64,000 nt of DNA. Source: Hemileia vastatrix. Lineage: Eukaryota; Basidiomycota; Pucciniomycetes; Pucciniales; Zaghouaniaceae. Where the stretch lies: contig JASXTE010000015.1 of assembly GCA_030280995.1 (NCBI GenBank), positions 4,079,001-4,143,000 on the forward strand, given 5' to 3'. The position numbers and the translations under genes are program-made. Under the pieces are notes generated by a model. The model did not search any database. It worked only from the letters and a program-made list of their open reading frames with translations, and was not told where the DNA came from. Shown here piece after piece: positions 23,065 to 35,321 of the stretch. Within the stretch, counting starts at the first letter, position 1, and every line of letters starts with the position of its first letter.

Positions 23065-25220
23065 AAAATTAATTATATAGTAGCATTTAACCATGTTTTT
23101 ATACTAATGTCATATAAAAAAAGGGATTGAACTAAAACTTTCAGTAAAGAAAATAAAAATAAGATAAGTTAATATTCTTGTTTATATTCTCATATTTTTG
23201 AAATGGCTTACTTAAGGGAGAAAATTATTTGGTTTTAGAGTACAAGAATTTCTAGATAAAAATTTTCACAATATAGTTTGACCCTCTCAAAAAGAAAATT
23301 CCTCAAATTTTACTATCACATTTTATATATTTGTTAAGTAATAGAAAATAGAGTTGTGTCTTTGACAATGAAGCTTTAGAAAATGAAATAAATGATTTAA
23401 ATTTATAATATAATTTTTGAAACAATAAATCATGTATTCAAAAAAAATTATATATCTTACAATCAAGATAACAGTATTAATTAAGCAACTCTAACAACTT
23501 TGGAAAGAAAACAAGAAAAAAATAATTAGTAAAATGCATAAGTTATTTTTAGAATTTAAGGAAACTTAATAGCTCTACCTGTAAACTAGCCTTAAAGCAG
23601 GTTTGGATTTAACATGTGGAAATTCATACATAGTACCCTTCCATCATTAGAGCAGAATAAAATTTATGTAGTTTTATTTTTTTAATTTATAATAGTATTT
23701 TTATTTTTGGCTTTTTCATTAGTATAACTATATATTTTTTAACTTTTTTGTTTTTCATAACATAAGTTCAAAGCTGCACATCACTACTTCAAGATGAAGC
23801 TCCATATAATGTAATAAATGAATGATATATTATAATGAATTTTAATAGAGACTTTTCAAAAATGGTGATTAAGAATACTTATTATAATTTTTTAAATTTT
23901 TATTATTATTCTATCTCTTGAAAATAGATGGCCATATCTCAATTTAATTAGTTTTTCCTCAGAAAAATTTATTCTTGATCTAAATAAAATTGCATCACTA
24001 TTAACTAGATGTTATTATACAATTTTAACAATTTTTTTATCTGAACATAGTTGAAAGTATGTATAAATTAAAGTGTTTCCACATAGTCTTACTATTATCC
24101 CACCATTATTTTCACATTTAGATTTCATTATAACTGTAAAATAAGTTTTTCAATAATTTTAATAATACCTTAATATTTAATAATTTAGTTACATAGTAGA
24201 TTTTTTATCCTTATTTTTATATGAGGCTTATTATATAAACACCACTTTTAGATTTTATCCATTTTGATGTCTGATAATTTAAATTTTCATTTAACTACCC
24301 AAATTATATCAAAAAAAATTCAAAAGTATATTTTTTTAATGTACTCTTTTTGATAAACTTATCATTTCTTATAGGTTATTCTTCAACTATTTATTGTAAT
24401 TAACTACCCACTCATTTATGGTCTGTTATTGTTGTTCATTACATACAGACAAAATAAGGATACTCTCATATTATATTGGAGTTTTAAATTAAAAAGTAAA
24501 TACTAGTGGCTGGTATTAAATATGAAGTTGTTATAACTAAGTTGAACATTAATTAATTATTAAATGGCATTTTATATTACAAATTTTATTGAATGTATAT
24601 AAAAATAACACTCAAGAAATATATATAAGATATATATATAACCATTGTATATCAAAAATGAAGTACTTATCAACATGGTCTTTTTAAATGATTTTCAAAT
24701 TTACTTAAAGAGACATTAATATTACCAATTCAAATTTTATATCAAATACAACAATATTATTATTTCATTTTTAATTATTTTACAAAAAATTTGAGTTTCA
24801 AAGTAATTTAATTCAGTATTTAATGAATGTTTTTGAAAAATATTTTTAAAAATAGAAATAACCCCTCACAAAAAAAAATATAATTTTTTTTACTTACAAT
24901 TTGCACAATATTTCTACCCTTAAAATATTTGTATTCTTCTAACAAAAATATTTTTTAAATAAATTTAAAATTTTTTTCATTATTCAATTACAAAATGTCA
25001 AATTTATAATTTATTTTACCTTACTAAAAAATTTAGTTGAAAATTTAATTTTGTATTTCCAAAAAATAAACTTAAATGTCAAAAATTAAAAAAACAAAAT
25101 TATAAATATAATTATGAGAAAGAGGTAGATTAAATTTATAATATTCATATAAAAAAAATTCATATATTTTATGGTGTTTGAATTTTAAATTTAATGTATT
25201 AAAAAATAATTATTAAATAA
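19571..25220. other. 5.6-kb AT-rich desert inside the giant element
   Basis: I see no gene, exon or RNA motif. The stretch is very AT-rich with many short A/T runs. A (TA)n tract lies at 21269-21298 and a longer one at 23012-23060. Degenerate phrases such as 'TTTGAAATGTGAA' recur. It may be decayed cargo or a spacer. Confidence 0.6.
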
Positions 25221-25950
25221 CCAAGCCAAATGAAATTGGCTTGGATTTTTGGTATCACTAGAACTTATTTTTTTTCTTATACTCACATTTTAATTTTTAA
25301 TTTTTTTTTTTTCTACATTTCTCATTTTTTTTTAATGATTTTTAATGTTTTTAAGACCGAAGTTGCTTTCAAACAACTTCGGTCTAACGTTTCTCTCACT
25401 TTCCCACCAGATTGCACCTGGTAGGGAAAGTCGCTTCCATTTTAGAGACCAAAGTCCCTTGCAGGGACTTTGGTTTCTCTGTGTGCATTGCACAGCCAGA
25501 AAAAAACTGGCTGTGCAATGCACTGCATGCAGCACATGCAACACGCATCGCTGCTGCAAGTAATGCGCGTTGCATGCAGCACATGCAGCCTGCATTGCTG
25601 CTGCATGCAGCGCGCATTGCAAATGCTGCGCATATCTCATGCAGCTGACTTGATATCAGCTGCATGAAATATGGTAGCGATTGTGCAACGCGCGTTACTT
25701 GCAGCAGCAACGCGCGTTGCACACTGCTTTGGCCACCTCCCAGCCTAGTAAATTAGCTGGGAGGGTGGCAAACATTACAGCAAGCAATCGAAGTCGCTTT
25801 TAGCGACTTTGATTGCTTGAAAGAGACACTTCCAGCCAGGGGAAACCTGGCTGGAAGTACTAAATTGCAATGTAAGGGACCCAAGCCAATTTCAAAGGCT
25901 TGGGTCATAAATTAAGGTTTCTAAAAAGCAGCCAGTATAAATCTGGCTGC
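25221..25950. repeat. Chain of about 12 consecutive stem-loops
   Basis: Successive inverted repeats stand almost end to end, each with a different stem. Left/right arms: 25221-25229/25236-25244; 25354-25365/25374-25385 (12 bp); 25398-25410/25418-25431 (one bulge); 25444-25459/25463-25478 (16 bp, 3-nt loop); 25483-25499/25507-25523 (17 bp perfect); 25537-25548/25563-25574 (11 of 12); 25637-25648/25656-25667 (12 bp); 25682-25696/25709-25723 (15 bp perfect); 25732-25744/25756-25769 (one bulge); 25781-25798/25802-25819 (18 bp, one G-T pair, 3-nt loop); 25828-25840/25846-25858 (13 bp); 25878-25887/25897-25906; 25928-25935/25943-25950. Most linkers are 4-21 nt. The part 25521-25636 is rich in TGCAGC/GCATGC words. 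Stems are GC-richer than the surrounding DNA. No known family was recognised. Confidence 0.9.
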
Positions 25951-26994
25951 AATAAAAAGTAAATTTTTTAAATAAAATACATAAAAAAATAAAAATTTGT
26001 TCAAATAAAATATACAACACTCTTCAGCCAGTAAGAAACAGCCTTCCATTGTTACACATAGAAACAAAATCAAATGTTTCTTTCATCAACATTGGCCATG
26101 TTTCAATATTTTGAACCAAGTAAGATCAGGAAAAAGGTCACGGCAAAAAAATTGCATAATTAAAAGTCTCCCAATTTAATATGGTGCGGAGGTTCATATT
26201 TTAGAAATAGGTGGTGCACATTATAGTTTCCTTTAAAAAAATTCAAAAATGAATTAATTTTGGCGCAATGTAAATTTAAATGTGATGAGTGTATGTTTTT
26301 TAGCTACGTGAAACATGGTAGCTAGAATTATGTGGCGTCAATTTTTTTTAGATGTGAAATTCAGTGTTCCACAAATGTGCATCTGTACAACATGCAGCCA
26401 AGTAAATTCTAGCTGGAATTAGTATATGCATAGGAAAAAATGATCATGCTGTGTACAGTGCCTTGGCAACATCATTCTTGGAATTTAGATGAAGTTTATC
26501 ATATGACTTGGAGAGCTGCATTTTTTTGAAAATGTGATCAGTGAAAATTCATGATATATACATCTGTTTGCCACCCAATTTATTTTTCCTTTCTCTTTCT
26601 CACTTACCTTTTTCAAAAATTATCAATCATATTTTTGCTTTATCATTTTGAATTATTGGTACTATTTTCTTGACCTTATCTGATTACCGGTAAGCAAATT
26701 TTTCTTGCTATTGCATTTCATATCATTTTGGTTTGTTACACTTTTTTACACTTTTGACAAGTTAATCTAATGATTCTAATTCTGAATTTATTTTTATGGT
26801 ATCTTTTACTGTACCCTTTCGATTAATTATAAAATAATTCTTTTTCAGTTAACTTAAAGTTTTTTTATTTGTTTGTCAATTTACTTTTCTTTATTCCTTA
26901 TCAAAAATGTTCAATTTATTTATCTAACCATTTATTTTTTAAAACAGTGATTATAAAATAAACTTTATAATTAATTTTGATCAATCAGCTACAA
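25951..26994 (+). other. Upstream region of the TET/JBP-like gene
   Basis: AT-rich, no gene. An inverted repeat TAGCTAC/GTAGCTA lies at 26301-26307/26318-26324. The stretch around 26393-26420 (CAGCC...TAGCTGG) repeats in weaker form one hairpin of the chain at 25742-25761. A pyrimidine-rich tract (26586-26615) could mark the promoter. GGTAAGCAAA at 26691 could be a donor of an intron in the 5' leader with an acceptor near 26987. This is not proven. Confidence 0.45.
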
Positions 26995-28905
26995 ATGGAA
27001 GAAGATTTTATAGACATGTAAGTTCATGTTTTGCTTATCATTTTTCTATATTTCTTTAATACTTTCTCAACCATTATATTATTAATATGAAAAGTAAAAC
27101 ATCATCTCGTACTTGCTGAAAGCATACAGGATAATGTTTTGCTTTTCATAATAATAATTAGATTGTTTGTACTTTACCTTTAATTTATTGATTTTTAAGT
27201 TGTTTCAAAGTCTCGTACTTGCTGAAAGCATACAGGAAAATGCTACAATTTAAAAATTAATAATTTATTGAAGTATAACTTTCTAAGTCAATATATTGAT
27301 CAGAGCAAGATTTTTCATTTTATATATGTGGATATCATAATTCCGTAAATTTTTTAATATTACTAGTGTATTGGAGTTATACTTTCATTATATTATTAAT
27401 ATTAAGTGTAGAGCCAAATCTCGTACTTGCTGAATGCATACAGGATAAAGCTATACTCTTTATATGTATAATTTAATAAAGTATACCTTTGAAACGCTTT
27501 CTTAATATTTGAAATAAAGAAAAAGTATATAAATTTACTAATATGTAGATATGCTAACTTTTGTATTTCTAATATTGAAGATATGATAAAGTTAAAGGTA
27601 TCATTGACTGATAATTGAAATTATGTTACTATTTTCTAATTTTTGATTTTTTTCTATTTTAAATCAAAATTGAATTCTCTTAGGATTGAACCATCAATGA
27701 GTAATGATTTGAAAAAAAAAACGGCCAGGGAAGAACTCTAACAATAGGTGGGCGAAAGACATTGCTACTGGAATGAAACTTGTAAACGCTCTTGGAATGG
27801 ATACAAACGGGAAGAAGCCACATTTCTATGCACAATCTTATGCAAATAATATGACAGATTGCAATAATTATTACAATTTTTTTCCTGGATGTAGTATTTA
27901 TAAACCAAAAGGTGTCTTAATACCTAATGTTCTTGTGCAGACTTTTGAAATTCATGAGCTCAAAGAACTAGATATGTTAGAAGCTACGGTGCGATGCATT
28001 AAGGATCTTTCTTACTGCGAACATGAAATTAAAAATAATGGTTATCATCAAAGAGCTGGTGGTTTTGGAAAAATGTTTGGTGGTGGCTTTATTTTAGATA
28101 GAAAGAAATCTTTACATATTCGTAAGTATCACTTTTTTTAATTTAAATACTGAATTTTTGAATGCTTTTCCTTGCAGATGAATACACTGATGATATTGTA
28201 AAAACGGATGAATATAAAAAACGAATGAAGAGTATTGCAATGTACTTTGAATATTTTTTTAAAAAAATATCATATGTAAAGTACAATGAGGCAACTAATC
28301 TTTGTGCAAAACTTGGTATTCCTGGATTTTCAAAAGTTTCTAGTGAAGAAGAGGGTGTACCGTTTGCTAGTAATTTAACTTGGACATCTGGAGGGAATGG
28401 TAATGGGTTCTCTAATGAGGTTCATCTCGATAAGGATGCAAGTGAGTATACTTTAGGAATATTTTTTCCTAAAGATACAGAAAAAAACACCATTCATATG
28501 AAGTATGATAAGACCCAACCACGACAAATAGGTGGAGAACTTATGTTTCCCGAAATTCGAAGTAAAATCAACTTTGAAGCAACTAATGGAATAACAGTGA
28601 CATTATGGCCTGCCAATCAACTAAGGCATTTTACCTCAAGATGTCATGAAATTCCTGGCTTCACTAGGATAGGTTCTTCTATTCAAATCAGCACTAGACT
28701 TTTTCATGCTATAGAAAAGCTTAATGTTTTTGATATTGATATTTCAGAATACTTAGAAATTAAAAAAGAAAAATTTAGGTTAGAATATTTGATTAGTGCT
28801 TTGAGAGTTTTTTTGAAAAGAGATGACTTAATAGAGGAAGAAATAGAATCAGCAAAGTATTATTTATCTAATGTTAAGACAAATCTAAAAAATCTAGATA
28901 TATAA
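26995..28905 (+). CDS. TET/JBP-like 2-oxoglutarate/Fe(II) dioxygenase (~395 aa, 3 exons)
   Basis: Exons are 26995-27017, 27684-28121 and 28178-28905. Introns 27018-27683 and 28122-28177 both begin GTAAGT and end AG. The product resembles the TET/JBP-like oxygenases expanded in basidiomycetes, which oxidise methylated pyrimidines in their better-studied relatives. Seen here are 'NNRWAKDIATGMKL', the metal-binding H-x-D in 'NEVHLDKDA' (His about 235, Asp about 237), the distal His in 'LRHFTS' (about 304) and the 2-oxoglutarate-binding Arg in 'FTRIGSS' (about 317). The catalytic set is thus complete. A run of ten A (27712-27721) puts the codons before it one base out of frame with those after it. 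Removing one A makes the exon sum 1188 nt and joins 'MSNDLKKK' to 'RPGKNSNN'. A downstream ATG at 27773 lies inside the conserved region, so it is an unlikely start. Substrate is inferred only. Confidence 0.85.
27105..27445 (+). repeat. Three conserved 27-bp motifs inside the first TET intron
   Basis: TCTCGTACTTGCTGAA followed by AGCATACAGGA occurs at 27105-27131, 27211-27237 and 27419-27445. The third copy has one mismatch. The surrounding AT-rich sequence is much less similar, apart from a shared ATTATATTATTAATAT before copies 1 and 3. This could be an old tandem repeat whose core is conserved, or a binding or splicing element. Confidence 0.75.
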
Positions 28906-29704
28906 ATATTAAAAATTTATATTATATATACACAACTTAATGCAAATTTAAACATGATAAATACTGGGAGTAGCTGTAACACTTTCAGTTTTGATAATTA
29001 TAGTATTATCTATTTTTTTTATTTGTGAAATAAAATAATTTTTTTTCATAATATTATAAGAAAATTTGATTTACTTTTGAGGAAATATATAAGTTGTGAA
29101 ATCTTTAAATGTCATTTTTATTAAATTGGTAGCAAAGGTTCTAAAATAAAAAAAACTATAATAAAGAATTTGAAATATATTAGCCATAAAAATGTGCTTT
29201 TAATGCTACCAAATTAACTGTATAGTATTTTAGGTCAAACAGGCTTATTAATAAAAAAGGTAATAATAAAGAGTTGAAGAAAGAATTTTGAATCAATAAT
29301 AGATTAAATTGTATTTTTTTAAGAATGTACTCATTTAATTATTTAAATTGTTCTACTTCTGATTAAAAATGTTACAATCAACGAAAATATTTGTAATAAT
29401 TAATAGATTATATAATATTAAAGGTAAAGTAACAAAACTAGAGCAGTTATCATATTTTTATATAAACAATAAAATATTTAAGAATTTAATACAAGTATTT
29501 GAAATCATATAAGTAGATTTTAAAATCTTTGTTATTGCTGGACTTACAATAATTTTTTTTAATAATTAATTTAGAAAATCATGTCAAAGGTTACTTAATA
29601 AATTTCAAAGATGGTCACATTTTTGACGTATTTGAAAGAAAATAACTTGAATTATACAAGATATATCATATAGACAGAACTTTATCTATTTACATGTTGG
29701 AATA
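28906..29704. other. Convergent intergenic spacer
   Basis: About 800 bp of AT-rich sequence lies between the 3' ends of the oxygenase gene (+) and the unknown gene (-). No feature is recognised. Confidence 0.6.
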
Positions 29705-32133
29705 TTAATTTATTGAAAGGCTATGTTTAGCAAAAAAAGGTGATACTGGCTGAATGGAGCTCCAGTGATTAAGAAAATCTGCAGAAATAGCCCTAGCAAT
29801 TCCCGGAGGACTTGGGGTATCAAATTTTAAAGGAAATGGATCACACTTGCCTATAAAAGGTTTTATTAATGTTAAAATATAGTTATTTAAATTTTTCCAA
29901 ATTATTTCTTCCATCAAATGATTTTTTTTTTCATGTAAATTAAGAAACTTAACTTCTGATATTACCTCCAAGCAATCAGCTGCTGAAGCCAATCTATGAT
30001 CTTGAGAGCTCAGAAATAAACCACGGACACCATCAATTATATAGAATGTGAAAGATTGATATCGGTGGTGGGAGTATTCAGAATTTATTTTGTTTAGTGC
30101 AGCCTTTTGTTTCTCTCTCATTATAGTCAGTTCAGTATTTTCGTTTTTCTCACTTGATTGTTGAGCTTCACTAGTCTTGCCACTTGATATTGTTGCAGCA
30201 CAATATTTTGATTTAAGAATGATAATTGACATAATTATATCAATGATAATATTGCTGATTTGAAGAAGAGTTGACATTGATATATCACGGGTTTGAAGTG
30301 CAGTGGGACCAACTTCTAAGCCATCAGAAATCGGAGTCTTCAGATTTGAAAGGTGAGCTAGAAGCTGAAGACCACGTTCAATTGGGCAATCTGAGTTAAT
30401 GTTTTGATGTGATGGAAGCTGGCTTAATTCATGTGCAGTCAGATAAAGTGAAGATGATATAAGAGATACCCATGAAGAACGGCAGTGGTCACTTGGGATC
30501 ATTAATCTCATGAGCATTCGGATAAGATTGGATTCAGGGTGATCCGTTTTCTTTGTTGAGGAAAGAATTTCAGTATTTAAACCATCAGGATCACATAAAT
30601 CTTCCATTTTTTTGAAATCAATATTATCGAGTACCCATAGCTGTGAGCTATCAATCTCTAAAAAAATATTTGCTACAAAAGGAAAAAAAAATAAGTAAAA
30701 GAACAAAAGTCAAGACTAAAAATTATGGTAACTTACATAACTCAGTAAGTTTTGAAAGCCAATCTTCTCCACAAGATTTTTCCCAATGAAAAGTAAACAT
30801 TGGAATATTTGACATGGGTTCTTGGGAAGAAGTAGAAGAGCGTAATTCGAGGAGAGTAACAATTTCCAACCACGACCTGAGGACCTTTGCCGTGCTGATT
30901 CTACCTTTATAAAAATTATGAATTTTACAGAATTCCTCCTGCAAATCAGATTCTTTTAGAAATGAGGGTGAATAAGTTAGAGGTTTTTTCGATATCTTGA
31001 TTGGAGTTGATTTCATTGGTAGAGAAGCTTTCAAAGAGGTCAAAGTAGGTAATTTAGGAGGTGATGGGTATTGCTTCTTAGAAATGAAGGAATTTGGTGA
31101 TGAGCTGTTTGAATCATCATCTTTATCAAACATATCAACATGTCTTGAAGAAGATTTTAAACTTTGCTTTTTTTGATGAACAAGCATAGCTTCATATTCT
31201 GATAGTTGATCATCGCTATTTTCATTGCTCTTTTCATCATCTTCATCAGGGAGAGGGCGTTTATGGATGGAAAAATCTACAGCAGGTGAGTTTCTGGTAC
31301 AAAATATCAAAAGAAAGATAAAAAGTACAATATGTAAGCAATAAAAGAGATATATGATTGAATTTTAAAGATAAAAGAATAACAATAAAAAAAAGGAAAC
31401 AAGAATATACTCATTATCAAAACCTTTGCTTTTTTTTTGAGATTTATTATTTGATACATCAGAAAATTCATTAGCAGAAGCCGGTTTAATACGTCGAACA
31501 AAAGAGGAGCCTTGGGATAATCTCTTTTTCTTGGAGCGGATAACAGGTGTTTCAAGATTTTCCTTAGAAGTTGAAGCATGAGTTGAAGCTGATGGTTCAT
31601 CTGTCTCATCATCATCCCTAATGACAATGACTTCGTCAGGAGGAATCATACCCTCCTCATAAGCTACAAATATATATGAAGAAAAAAAAATATTAATAAT
31701 CTTATCTACTAATTTAAAAGGAGACAAAAAAGGTGATGAACATACATTTTTCAAGGCTTTTCACATATTGGAGTAATTCATTATAAGGGTTAGATAAATA
31801 TGAAGGAGAAGGATTATTGTTAAGGATCTTGACAAGCTCTTCTGTTTTATCTCTAGCCAATTCAAGTAAATTGTGATACTGAACTCTTGTTATTTCCTGC
31901 CTCTCATTGCTAAGTACAGGAGGGTTAGGTGCCATGCCATGTGGCAGACATGGTGCAAGCTCAAAAGCTTCAAAGCGAGTATCAATCAGAGAGTGGGATG
32001 AAACACATTTGGGTGCTGGAAAATCAAATTTTTGAAAAAAAAAGATATAGAACATAAGTGAAATATATAAATTAAGAGAGAGGAACATGATATACATACA
32101 AAGTGGAGGTGTAGGATTTTGTATACTAGACAT
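29705..32133 (-). CDS. Unknown cargo protein (693 aa, 5 exons), intact
   Basis: I do not recognise the family. Minus-strand exons are 32133-32100, 32015-31746, 31663-31411, 31293-30737 and 30672-29705. Donors are GTATGT, GTATGT, GTATAT and GTAAGT, and every acceptor ends AG. The exon sum is 2082 nt, an exact multiple of three, with no internal stop. The first about 150 residues include 'LPHGMAPNPPVL' and a helical 'VQYHNLLELARDKTEEL'. The middle (about 110-300) is acidic, Ser- and Lys-rich and probably disordered ('VIRDDDETDEPS', 'KRPLPDEDDEKSNENSDDQ'), with basic clusters such as 'RSKKKR'. The last 300 residues look folded, with Leu-rich helices and 'FTFYIIDGVRGLFLSSQDHR'. It lies tail to tail with the oxygenase gene. 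It could be a DNA-binding or accessory transposition protein; that is a guess. Confidence 0.8.
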
Positions 32134-33169
32134 ATTGATTAATGAATATTAAAAAAAAGTATTTGATATCAAAAAATTATGATGTAATATGATGAATAAT
32201 TATAAGAAACTCTATTCTAGAAAATTGAAGTTGATATTTTAATAGGATAAAAAATTGAATAAGATTAAAATTAAAGTGAGGATGAAAGAAACAGAAAACA
32301 TAAAGAGGGGGATTTTATATTATTTGAGCTTTTTTTAACATGTATTATTCATAGTGGGGTAAACTGAGTAACATGCTAAATCACAATCTGTTTATATTGA
32401 AGCGAAATTTGATGTAGCTAGCAGAAAATACTAGTAATTCTTTGGGGACTTTTAGTGTGAAAAACAAATAATAACAAATTTATATCCCATATTCAAATTG
32501 CCATGGGTAAATACAAAATTTTTTAAATTATAATTTACTCCTAAACAATGGAGATACACTTAATTAGTATATTATATGAAAAAAAAAGGATAATCCTTTA
32601 TGAATATTTGTTAAATTTAATTTCAGATGACAATGCGAGATTCACATATATACTGATATGCCTCATCAAAAAAGAAATGAATTATAAATATAAAATTGGT
32701 AAGATTAGAATTTAAGATAAGAATTTGTTTTTTAAGTGACAGGAGGAGTGTCAGGCTAGGGTGTGGGCACCGTGACCAAACCTTTGATAAACTTGGATAC
32801 AACTAAGGGAAAAAAAAAATTGAATAGTTTTATTTTGCAATATATCTTAGTCTGCACAAGATATTGCATTGTTGTCCCTAACTATACCAAAATTGTTACT
32901 TTTCAAAAGTTATAGGACTACTAAGTTGATAAAATATTATTATGAATCACCCAATTAAATACCTTAAGCAACATTCAAAATTATTAAAATATTAATATTC
33001 AATTTGAGATTTGGATTAGCTAATTTTTCACAACTTACCACAGTTTTGATTAATATAATAAAACTTGAAAAAAATTGTTGAGATAACCTAGAAATGGGTG
33101 CAAGAAAATGATGAAACATATGACTTGAAACTTAACTCATACACTATTGATAAACTTCATGGATCCTGA
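32134..33169. other. Upstream region of the unknown gene
   Basis: AT-rich, no gene. A less AT-rich phrase, GGAGGAGTGTCAGGCTAGGG, lies around 32744 and may be a remnant of another element. The palindrome array begins directly after. Confidence 0.5.
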
Positions 33170-35106
33170 TTAATTTCTATCGAAATTAATTTTGAGACTA
33201 GCATATTGAATTTTAGCTATGACCAAGTAGTGTAAGTGCCATGGTTTGTATTCAATATATTGGTGTTGAAATTAATTTTGATAGGAATCAACAAGTATCA
33301 GATGGCACCATGCATGAAACACTTACAGAAACCATCAAATTTATGAGGCAATGAACCTCATAATTTCGATCGAAATTAATATAGACCCCTGCATATTGAA
33401 TACAAGCCATTTCACATGGACTACACAGACATAGATAAAATTCAACATGCATGGCTTAAAATTAATTTTGATCGAAATTAACCAAGGCATTAAAACATCA
33501 ATTTTTATATGGTGTACTTGATCAAACCAGTTTATCTAACTGCTTAGCTTACCTATACTTATAGGAATTTTATGCATAGTCCATGTCCATATTAATTTCA
33601 ATCGAAATTAATGTTGACTAATACATAATGAATACATGCTATGCCACTTACACTTGCCAGGCATAGCTACCATTAAATATGCCAGTATCAAAAATTAATT
33701 TCGATCAAAATTAATGAGCATGATAATCATGAATTTCTGGAGTCAACTGCTTATTTTTATGCATGGTGCCTTGCCAACATTAATTTCGATCGAAATTACT
33801 TTTGATACTGGCATATTGCATGTATATATGCCTGGAAAGTGTAAGTGGCATAGTGTGTATTCATTATGTATTGGTCAACATTAATTTCGATTGAATTTAA
33901 TGTTGACATTTGCATATTGAACCCAAGCCAGAAAACAACCCAGAAGATTCTTCATAAAACTTCCCATTAATTTCGATCGAAATTAAGGCTGACCATATAC
34001 ATATTGAATGGTAGTTATATCTGGTCTGAGTAAGTGGAGATTACTTATATTCAATATGTATTGGTCAACATTAATTTTGATCAAAATTAATGAGCATTTT
34101 GATCATGAACTTTTTCAGTCAGTTAGTTGTTTCAATGCATAATGGCATTCCAACATTAATTTTGATCAAAATTAATGTTGAAATGATATAATGCTTTTTT
34201 GCATGACATGTAAAGGACGGCAAGTATTTTTAAGTATTGAAATTTACTATACATGTTGAGGGTAAATATAAAATTTACATATCCATATTAATTTCTATAA
34301 AAATTAATGTTGACCAATACATAATAAATAGTAAATATGCCTGGCTAGTGTAAGTGGCATAGCTTTTTTTCAATCTGCACTTGGCAACATTAATTTCAAT
34401 CGAAATTAAGGTTCATGATTATCATCAATTTATTCAGTCAGTTGCTTACTGTTATGCATGGTAACATGTCAACATTAATTTTAATAAAAATTGAATTTGA
34501 CATGCTACCAAGCATTTTTATGTAAGATGAAAAGTAGGGCACTCTATTGTTAAGTAAACACATTACAATGCATATTGAGCATGTAAATATCATTTACACA
34601 TTAATATTAATTTCAATCAAAATTAATGTTGACCAATAAACATTGAACACAAGCTTTACAACTTACACACACCAGATATAACTACCATTCAATATGTATA
34701 TGGTGCTCACTAATTTCGATTGAAATTAATGAGCAGTTTTATGAAGAATTTTTTGGGTCGTTTGCTGGTTTGGGTTCAATATGAAAATGTCAATATTAAA
34801 TTCTATTGAAATTAATGTTGACCAATACGTAATGAATACACACTATGCCACTTACACTTTCCAGGAATAGACACCATGCAATATGCCAGTATCAAAAGTA
34901 ATTTCGATCGAAATTAATGTTGGCAAGGCACCATGCATAAAAATAAGCAGTTGACTCCAGAAATTCATGATTATCATGCTCATTAATTTCGATCGAAATT
35001 AATTTTTGATACTGGCATATTTAATGGTAGCAATGCCTGGCAAGTATAAGTGGCATAGCGTGTATTCACTATGTATTGGTCAACATTAAATTCGATTGAA
35101 ATTAAT
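33170..35106. repeat. Array of 20 palindromes with core AATTTCGATCGAAATT
   Basis: A roughly 22-bp palindrome (TTAATTTCGA/TCGAAATTAA) recurs about every 83-133 bp. Copies lie near 33170, 33262, 33361, 33459, 33592, 33690, 33779, 33881, 33964, 34069, 34153, 34286, 34388, 34473, 34606, 34710, 34794, 34895, 34981 and 35085. The spacers are not unique. A 'GTTGACCAATACATAATGAA' type, a 'GAGCATGATAATCATGAATT' type and a longer 133-bp-period type recur, in both orientations. Spacings of about 133, 102 and 85 repeat, so a three-palindrome unit of about 320 bp is visible. Several variants change both halves symmetrically (TTTTGATCAAAA). No function is known. Confidence 0.92.
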
Positions 35107-35321
35107 ATGGATACATAAATGTGACATAAAGAGGTATGGACCATCAATTTGTTGAAAATACATTTTTATATCTCATACATTATTTGTTTTTCTTAAATAA
35201 AATGTTACTCTCTCTCAATATCACTTTATAACATTTACCAAGCTGCTTTGAAAAAAAACAGAATACATAAAATTCAATATAAGATAGCTATATTACACAG
35301 AAGATCACCGTTATACCTAAG

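Noticed and set aside
25230..25722. Several overlapping Cys/Ala/His-rich open frames on both strands
   Set aside because: They arise from the hairpin chain and its TGCAGC-rich core; open frames on both strands with mirrored composition are expected from inverted repeats.
33170..35106. Regularly spaced palindromes as a CRISPR array
   Set aside because: Spacers are not unique but recur, also in inverse orientation; there is no cas gene and the context is eukaryotic with spliceosomal introns.
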